DNA of 8,563 nucleotides from Candidatus Troglogloeales bacterium (lineage in GTDB: Bacteria > Nitrospirota > Nitrospiria > SBBL01 > SBBT01). A program made the position numbers and the translations under genes. Under the pieces are notes generated by a model. It was not told where the DNA came from. It was given only the letters and a program-made list of their open reading frames with translations, and made no database searches. This document shows positions 5,010-8,563 of this stretch, one piece after another; the first letter of the stretch is position 1; each line of letters opens with the position of its first letter. The DNA is taken from the NCBI GenBank assembly GCA_005239595.1, contig SBBT01000063.1, positions 1 through 8,563 of the forward strand, written 5' to 3'.

Positions 5010-5895
5010 CTACCTTTCTCCCGTAGAAGGGCATATGCATGGGATCGAGACGATCGTCTTTTCTAAACAGACTAAATATCAACATATTGAGATACTTGAT
5101 TCAAAGAGCTATGGCCGCTGCTTGGTCCTCGATGGGAAGATGCAATCAAGTGAAGCGGATGAATTTATCTACCACGAAGCGTTGGTTCATCCAGCCATGC
5201 TCACACATCCTGATCCCAAAAATGTATTCATTGTAGGCGGAGGGGAAGGTGCCACCCTTCGGGAAATCCTTCGCTATCCAGGGGTGGAACATGTCCTGAT
5301 GGTGGACATTGACCAAGAGGTAGTTGAGTCTTGCCAGCGCTATCTTCCTAAATGGCATCAAGGGGCTTTTGAAGACAGGCGCACGGAATTGCGTTATTTG
5401 GATGCACGCAAGTATCTCGAAGAAACGAACGAGGTCTATGACATTATCATCATTGATATATCAGAACCGGTTGAAGAAGGACCGGCCTACCTCCTTTACA
5501 CAAAGGAGTTTTATAGTCTTGTAATGGAGCGGTTGGGCAGCGATGGTATGATCTCTCTCCAGGCAGGTACAACATCCGCTTCTAATCTACTCAACTTTTC
5601 TGCCGTCTATCAAACCTTAAAGGCGGTATTTCCATTGGTCTCTCCTTATCAGGCCTGCATTCCTTCTTTTGGTCTGCCATGGGGGTTTGCCCTCGCGTCA
5701 AAACACTTTGACCCACAAAGCCTTGACTGCAAGGAAATCGACAAACGGATTTTTCAACGCATTAATGGCTCATTGAGGTATTATGACGGCGAAATCCATG
5801 TCGGACAATTCCTTCTTCCAAAGCATGTTCGGCTCCAAATGAAAACCCAGGAGCAGATCATTGAAGACAATCATCCCTTATTTACATACAATTAA
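4975..5895 (+). CDS. speE: Aminopropyltransferase, ACL5/Thermus SpeE-like (spermidine/thermospermine synthase family)
   Basis: A 306-residue enzyme that transfers the aminopropyl group of decarboxylated SAM to an amine acceptor. An N-terminal beta domain (about 1-60) precedes the Rossmann methyltransferase-like fold. Key segments are QSSEADEFIYHE (57-68), the nucleotide-binding VGGGEGATLRE (87-97), VDIDQEVV (110-117), and the catalytic DISEPVEEGPAYLLYT (161-176). From remembered relatives, GGGEGAT, the LPKWHQGAFED segment and EEGPxYxLYT with IPSFGLPWGF (229-238) point to Thermus SpeE and plant ACL5 rather than to canonical putrescine aminopropyltransferases, which have GGGDGGT and DSTDP. The usual second acidic residue of DxxD is Glu164 here. 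The ATG at 4975 lies inside speD, 12 nt after AAAGGAG (4956-4962), and fits the family N-terminus. The acceptor (agmatine, putrescine or spermidine) is unresolved. Confidence 0.92.
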   Translation: MSETKSYKWFHDYLSPVEGHMHGIETIVFSKQTKYQHIEILDSKSYGRCLVLDGKMQSSEADEFIYHEALVHPAMLTHPDPKNVFIVGGGEGATLREILRYPGVEHVLMVDIDQEVVESCQRYLPKWHQGAFEDRRTELRYLDARKYLEETNEVYDIIIIDISEPVEEGPAYLLYTKEFYSLVMERLGSDGMISLQAGTTSASNLLNFSAVYQTLKAVFPLVSPYQACIPSFGLPWGFALASKHFDPQSLDCKEIDKRIFQRINGSLRYYDGEIHVGQFLLPKHVRLQMKTQEQIIEDNHPLFTYN

Positions 5896-5916
5896 AACAG
5901 CAACCGAATGCTGTTT
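5895..5916 (+). other. Perfect 8-bp hairpin between speE and speA
   Basis: AAACAGCA (5895-5902) and TGCTGTTT (5909-5916) form a perfect stem with an ACCGAA loop, starting at the last base of the speE stop codon. Only three Ts follow, so it is a weak terminator at best. It could set the speE to speA expression ratio by attenuation or mRNA end protection. Confidence 0.5.
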
Positions 5917-5930
5917 ACGCCCAGGTCTCG

Positions 5931-7412
5931 ATGCCCATGGATGAAGACCAATTTAAAACGCCTCTTTTTGATGCGATGGTCTCTCTGGCCGAAGGGCGGA
6001 AGGTCTCGTTTCATACCCCTGGCCACAAAAGCGGAAAAGGGATTTCGACCCGTTTTAGAAAATTTGTTGGGCCGAAGATATTCTCAATCGATTTAACCAC
6101 CCTCGATGAAGTTGATTCGCTTCAAAAACCAAAAGGGGTTATCAAAGAGGCACAGGAACTGGCCGCAAAGGCCTATGGGGCGGATCGCTCTTTTTTCCTC
6201 TTAAATGGGACGACTGGTGGAAATCATGCCATGATTTTGGCAACCTGCAATCCTCAGGATACGGTGCTGGTCGCAAGAAACGCCCACAAATCAATATTGG
6301 CGGGTCTTATTTTCTCTGGCGCCCAGCCGATATTTTATCTCCCCACGGTGGATGACAATTTAAAGATGACCCTCAATGTCACCTATGAGGCGACATGTGC
6401 AGCAATCGATGCAAATCGGCAAGCCAAGGTACTGGTGCTGACCAGCCCGAATTATTACGGCATTTGTGCCGATCTGGAACGCATTATCTCTTACGCGCAT
6501 GAAAAAGAGATGATCGTGGTGGTTGATGAAGCACATGGTCCCCACCTAAAATTTCACCCTGATCTCCCGATTTCTGCGATGGAGGCGGGTGCTGACATTG
6601 CCGTGCAGAGCACCCATAAAATTATCGGCGGGATGACGCAGGCATCGATGCTCCATGCGAAATCGGCACGGGTCGACATGACCACTCTGGCAACAGTTTT
6701 GCGCTTTGTCCAAAGCACTAGCCCGTCTTATATTTTGATGGCCTCACTCGACCTCGCCAGGATGCAGATGGCCACGGAAGGGAGAAAATTGCTCGATAAG
6801 GCCATCAATCTCGCTGAAGAGGCCCGGGGGAAAATAAATCGGATTCCAGGCCTCTTTTGTTTTGATCGCCAGATGGTAAAAAATCCTTTCTTTGCACAAA
6901 TGGGAGATTTTGATGTAACGAAGTTAACCATCAATATACGAGAGCTTGGGCTTTCCGGTTATCAGGCCGCTCAAATCTTAAACAACCAGTATCATATACA
7001 AGTTGAAATGGCGGACCCATTTAACGTCTTGGTGATTGTTAGCATTGGAGATCGGCGCGATGATTTAAATCGCCTGGTGGATGCCCTACGCGAGATGTCA
7101 AAAGAGTATCATGGCAAGAATAGTCCCGCCGGTACTGTAATCGATGTGGGCCTTCCCACTTTTGCGAAGGAGGTCAGAATGACACCGCGTGAGGCATTTT
7201 TTGCCAACTATCAATACATCGCGCTAGACGAAGCCTGCGGCGCCATTAGCTCTGAGATTGTGACCGTATATCCACCCGGCATTCCGCTTCTTGTCCCAGG
7301 TGAAATCATCACAAAAGAAGTCTTGGATTACATTCGAACGATGGACCGACTTGGGGCCACAGTGGATGGATTAAACGCCTCCAACAGCACGGTTGCGGTG
7401 GTCAAGCAATAA
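5931..7412 (+). CDS. speA: PLP-dependent Orn/Lys/Arg decarboxylase, Bacillus SpeA type (probable arginine decarboxylase)
   Basis: A 493-residue fold-type I decarboxylase, the short form that lacks the N-terminal wing domain of inducible enterobacterial enzymes and has the length of Bacillus SpeA. The N-terminal segment contains FHTPGHKSGKG (27-37). The PLP site is well marked: LLNGTTGGNHA (90-100) binds phosphate, VVVDEAHGPH (196-205) supplies Asp199 to the pyridine ring, and STHKIIGGMTQ (227-237) carries Lys230, the Schiff-base lysine. A C-terminal domain (about 400-490) includes the VYPPGIPLLVPGE motif typical of the family. The ATG at 5931 has a weak AGGT upstream; an in-frame ATG at 5937 is nearly as good. 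Placed 35 bp after speE, it likely provides the amine acceptor. Arginine is favoured by similarity and by the Thermus-like SpeE, but ornithine or lysine cannot be excluded. No agmatinase-type gene follows. Confidence 0.9.
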   Translation: MPMDEDQFKTPLFDAMVSLAEGRKVSFHTPGHKSGKGISTRFRKFVGPKIFSIDLTTLDEVDSLQKPKGVIKEAQELAAKAYGADRSFFLLNGTTGGNHAMILATCNPQDTVLVARNAHKSILAGLIFSGAQPIFYLPTVDDNLKMTLNVTYEATCAAIDANRQAKVLVLTSPNYYGICADLERIISYAHEKEMIVVVDEAHGPHLKFHPDLPISAMEAGADIAVQSTHKIIGGMTQASMLHAKSARVDMTTLATVLRFVQSTSPSYILMASLDLARMQMATEGRKLLDKAINLAEEARGKINRIPGLFCFDRQMVKNPFFAQMGDFDVTKLTINIRELGLSGYQAAQILNNQYHIQVEMADPFNVLVIVSIGDRRDDLNRLVDALREMSKEYHGKNSPAGTVIDVGLPTFAKEVRMTPREAFFANYQYIALDEACGAISSEIVTVYPPGIPLLVPGEIITKEVLDYIRTMDRLGATVDGLNASNSTVAVVKQ

Positions 7413-7434
7413 GTCTCTCTACCGACTCAACTCT

Positions 7435-7456
7435 TGGGTCAACCCGCGCTGACCCA
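7435..7456. terminator. Hairpin between convergent speA and the dehydrogenase gene
   Basis: TGGGTCA (7435-7441) and TGACCCA (7450-7456) form a perfect 7-bp stem with an 8-nt loop in the 73-bp gap between the two converging genes. Neither side has a proper T-run, so it is at best an atypical bidirectional terminator. The position is what makes it likely to be functional. Confidence 0.4.
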
Positions 7457-7485
7457 CCCGATCTTTATCCCCTCTCTCTTGTCTT

Positions 7486-8352
7486 TCACGGTAACGCAGC
7501 CTTATCGTATGGATAAAATCCCCTTCCTGTTTTCTGGCCCAGGAATCCCGCCTCCACATATTTTCTAAGAAGGGGTGCCGGGCGATATTTGCTATCACCG
7601 AATTCGGAAAAGAGGACTTCCATAATGTCGAGACAAACGTCCAAGCCGATGACATCCGCGAGTTCCAATGGACCCGTCGGATGCCCCCCACCCTCTTTGG
7701 CAACGCTATCAATTTCCTCCGCGGTCCCCACCCCTTCCATCAAGGCGAAAACCGCTTCGTTAATCATGGGGATAAGGAGCCGGTTTGCGATAAATCCTGG
7801 GGAGTCTTTGGAAACGAGCACTTTCTTTCCCAGCCGTTCAACGAGATTCCTTGTATGAAAAAATGTTTCGTCCGAAGTCAGCCAGCCCCGAACCATTTCA
7901 ACCAGCCTGACCTCCCCTGTCAGAGATATAAAATGGACGCCAATGAATCGGTCTGGTCGCTTGGTAACAGAGGCAAGCCGGGTAATGGAGAGAGACGATG
8001 TATTCGTGACGAATATCGTTTCCTTCGGGCATACCTCATCAAGCGCCTCGAAGACTTCCATCTTGATCTCCTCTTTCTCTGGAACGGCCTCCATGATGAC
8101 ATCACAATAGGAAAAGTCTTCCAGTCTTGCAGATATCTTAATGTTTTTAAGCGTTTTCTCTTTTACCCATTCGGTTATTTCTTCTTTTTTGACCGCGCTG
8201 TTTAAGTTTTGTGTGATCCGGCTAACGGCTCCTTCTAGGATCTTGCCCTCCAAGTCGTGCAAGATAACGTGGAATCCCGCCGTGGCAATAATCTGTGTGA
8301 TTGCCCGTCCCATCGGTCCCGCGCCAACAACACCAATGTCATTGACTTCCAT
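7486..8352 (-). CDS. 3-hydroxyacyl-CoA dehydrogenase, 3-hydroxybutyryl-CoA dehydrogenase-like
   Basis: A 288-residue single-function enzyme of the length of clostridial Hbd, which interconverts acetoacetyl-CoA and 3-hydroxybutyryl-CoA with NAD(P)H. The N-terminal Rossmann motif is GVVGAGPMGRAI (7-18), with Asp33 near the cofactor ribose. Catalytic positions align with those known for the family: Ser119 in TNTSSLS, His140, Glu152 in LVEMV, and Asn190 in GFIANRLL. The C-terminal dimerisation domain shows GHPTGPLELADVIGLDVCLD and FGDSKYRPAPLLRKYVEAG, ending in LGQKTGRGFYPY. The normally conserved HFFNP motif reads HFISL here (140-144), so substrate fit may differ. The start has AGGA 7 nt upstream. 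No other fatty-acid or butyrate genes are visible, so its pathway (beta-oxidation, butyrate or polyhydroxybutyrate metabolism) is open. Confidence 0.92.
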   Translation of the reverse strand: MEVNDIGVVGAGPMGRAITQIIATAGFHVILHDLEGKILEGAVSRITQNLNSAVKKEEITEWVKEKTLKNIKISARLEDFSYCDVIMEAVPEKEEIKMEVFEALDEVCPKETIFVTNTSSLSITRLASVTKRPDRFIGVHFISLTGEVRLVEMVRGWLTSDETFFHTRNLVERLGKKVLVSKDSPGFIANRLLIPMINEAVFALMEGVGTAEEIDSVAKEGGGHPTGPLELADVIGLDVCLDIMEVLFSEFGDSKYRPAPLLRKYVEAGFLGQKTGRGFYPYDKAALP

Positions 8353-8354
8353 GC

Positions 8355-8563
8355 TTAAGTCCTCACGGCAATATTGCTCTGTTCATTATGATGTACGATG
8401 TGACTTACTGACCGGGCGTTAGTATAACACAATGCCACGGTCGATTCTCTCCTGCTACCAACAGGGCATTCAAATCGGTAATTGGTATAGACATACTTAC
8501 CACCTTTAGGATTGGGTTTTAGTTTTAGGAAGGCGTGGATGAGGCCTGCATATTTGATGACGC
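8355..8563 (-). pseudogene. Open frame at right edge, possible remnant of a transposase-like gene
   Basis: The minus-strand frame ending with TAA at 8355-8357 is open for 68 codons to the right edge. It contains LKLKPNPKGGKYVYTNYRFE followed by an Arg-rich stretch. The pattern of a basic GK(Y/x)Y segment then a short beta-like strand recalls the N-termini of some IS4/IS1634-type transposases, but this is a weak impression. In another frame, an ATG at about 8489 preceded by AAAGGTGG opens a 29-codon ORF beginning MSIPITDLNALLVAG. Either could be the fragment that matters, or neither. The dehydrogenase promoter must also lie here; TATACT (minus strand, 8421-8426) is a possible -10 without a clear -35. 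Confidence 0.22.

Noticed and set aside
5908..6096. Small plus-strand ORF starting between speE and speA
   Set aside because: It is out of frame with speA, overlaps its start, has no ribosome-binding site, and its translation is a shadow of the decarboxylase.
7681..8205. Plus-strand 174-codon open frame opposite the dehydrogenase gene
   Set aside because: It lies wholly inside a strongly supported gene on the other strand, and its translation shows no family features.

Overview
The window is ordinary chromosome-like DNA of moderate GC content from a bacterium, probably Gram-negative (diderm). It carries seven recognisable protein genes, two of which sit at or near the edges. The mixture is a lipoprotein-type peptide-binding protein, a class-2 self-processing SpeD, an ACL5/Thermus-type aminopropyltransferase, a Bacillus-type fold-I basic amino-acid decarboxylase and a clostridial-type 3-hydroxyacyl-CoA dehydrogenase. 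This fits lineages such as Nitrospirota, NC10 or deltaproteobacteria-like groups. That placement is a guess from gene content; there is no rRNA or marker gene to settle it. No tRNA, rRNA, CRISPR array, complete IS element or phage gene was seen.

Layout. (1) 1-404, minus: N-terminal part of a membrane-anchored endonuclease/exonuclease/phosphatase (EEP) family protein that runs off the left edge. (2) 405-582: divergent intergenic region with a sigma-54-like promoter candidate and a small hairpin. (3) 583-2184, plus: solute-binding lipoprotein of an oligopeptide/dipeptide ABC importer. (4) 2190-4056, minus: the two permeases of such an importer (dppB then dppC), convergent with the binding-protein gene and only 5 bp from it. 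No ATPase genes are present. (5) 4057-4574: a long AT-rich divergent regulatory region, with a consensus DnaA box, a tandem 16-bp repeat, a good sigma-70 promoter and a long structured leader upstream of speD. (6) 4575-7412, plus: the polyamine operon speD-speE-speA. (7) 7486-8352, minus: 3-hydroxybutyryl-CoA dehydrogenase-like gene, convergent with speA. (8) 8355-8563: an open minus-strand frame that may be a small remnant of a transposase-like gene.

How the genes work together. SpeD makes decarboxylated SAM, the decarboxylase most likely makes agmatine from arginine (or a diamine), and the aminopropyltransferase joins them. The aminopropyltransferase resembles Thermus SpeE and plant thermospermine synthase (ACL5) more than canonical putrescine aminopropyltransferase. 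No agmatinase-type ureohydrolase is in the window, so the route may be arginine to agmatine to N1-aminopropylagmatine to spermidine, or the product may be a less common polyamine. The most interesting non-coding feature is the roughly 235-nt speD leader. It contains a 21-position imperfect helix enclosing small hairpins and a tandem 8-mer, an orphan near-perfect Shine-Dalgarno sequence, and a further hairpin just before the real ribosome-binding site. I do not recognise it as a known riboswitch class.
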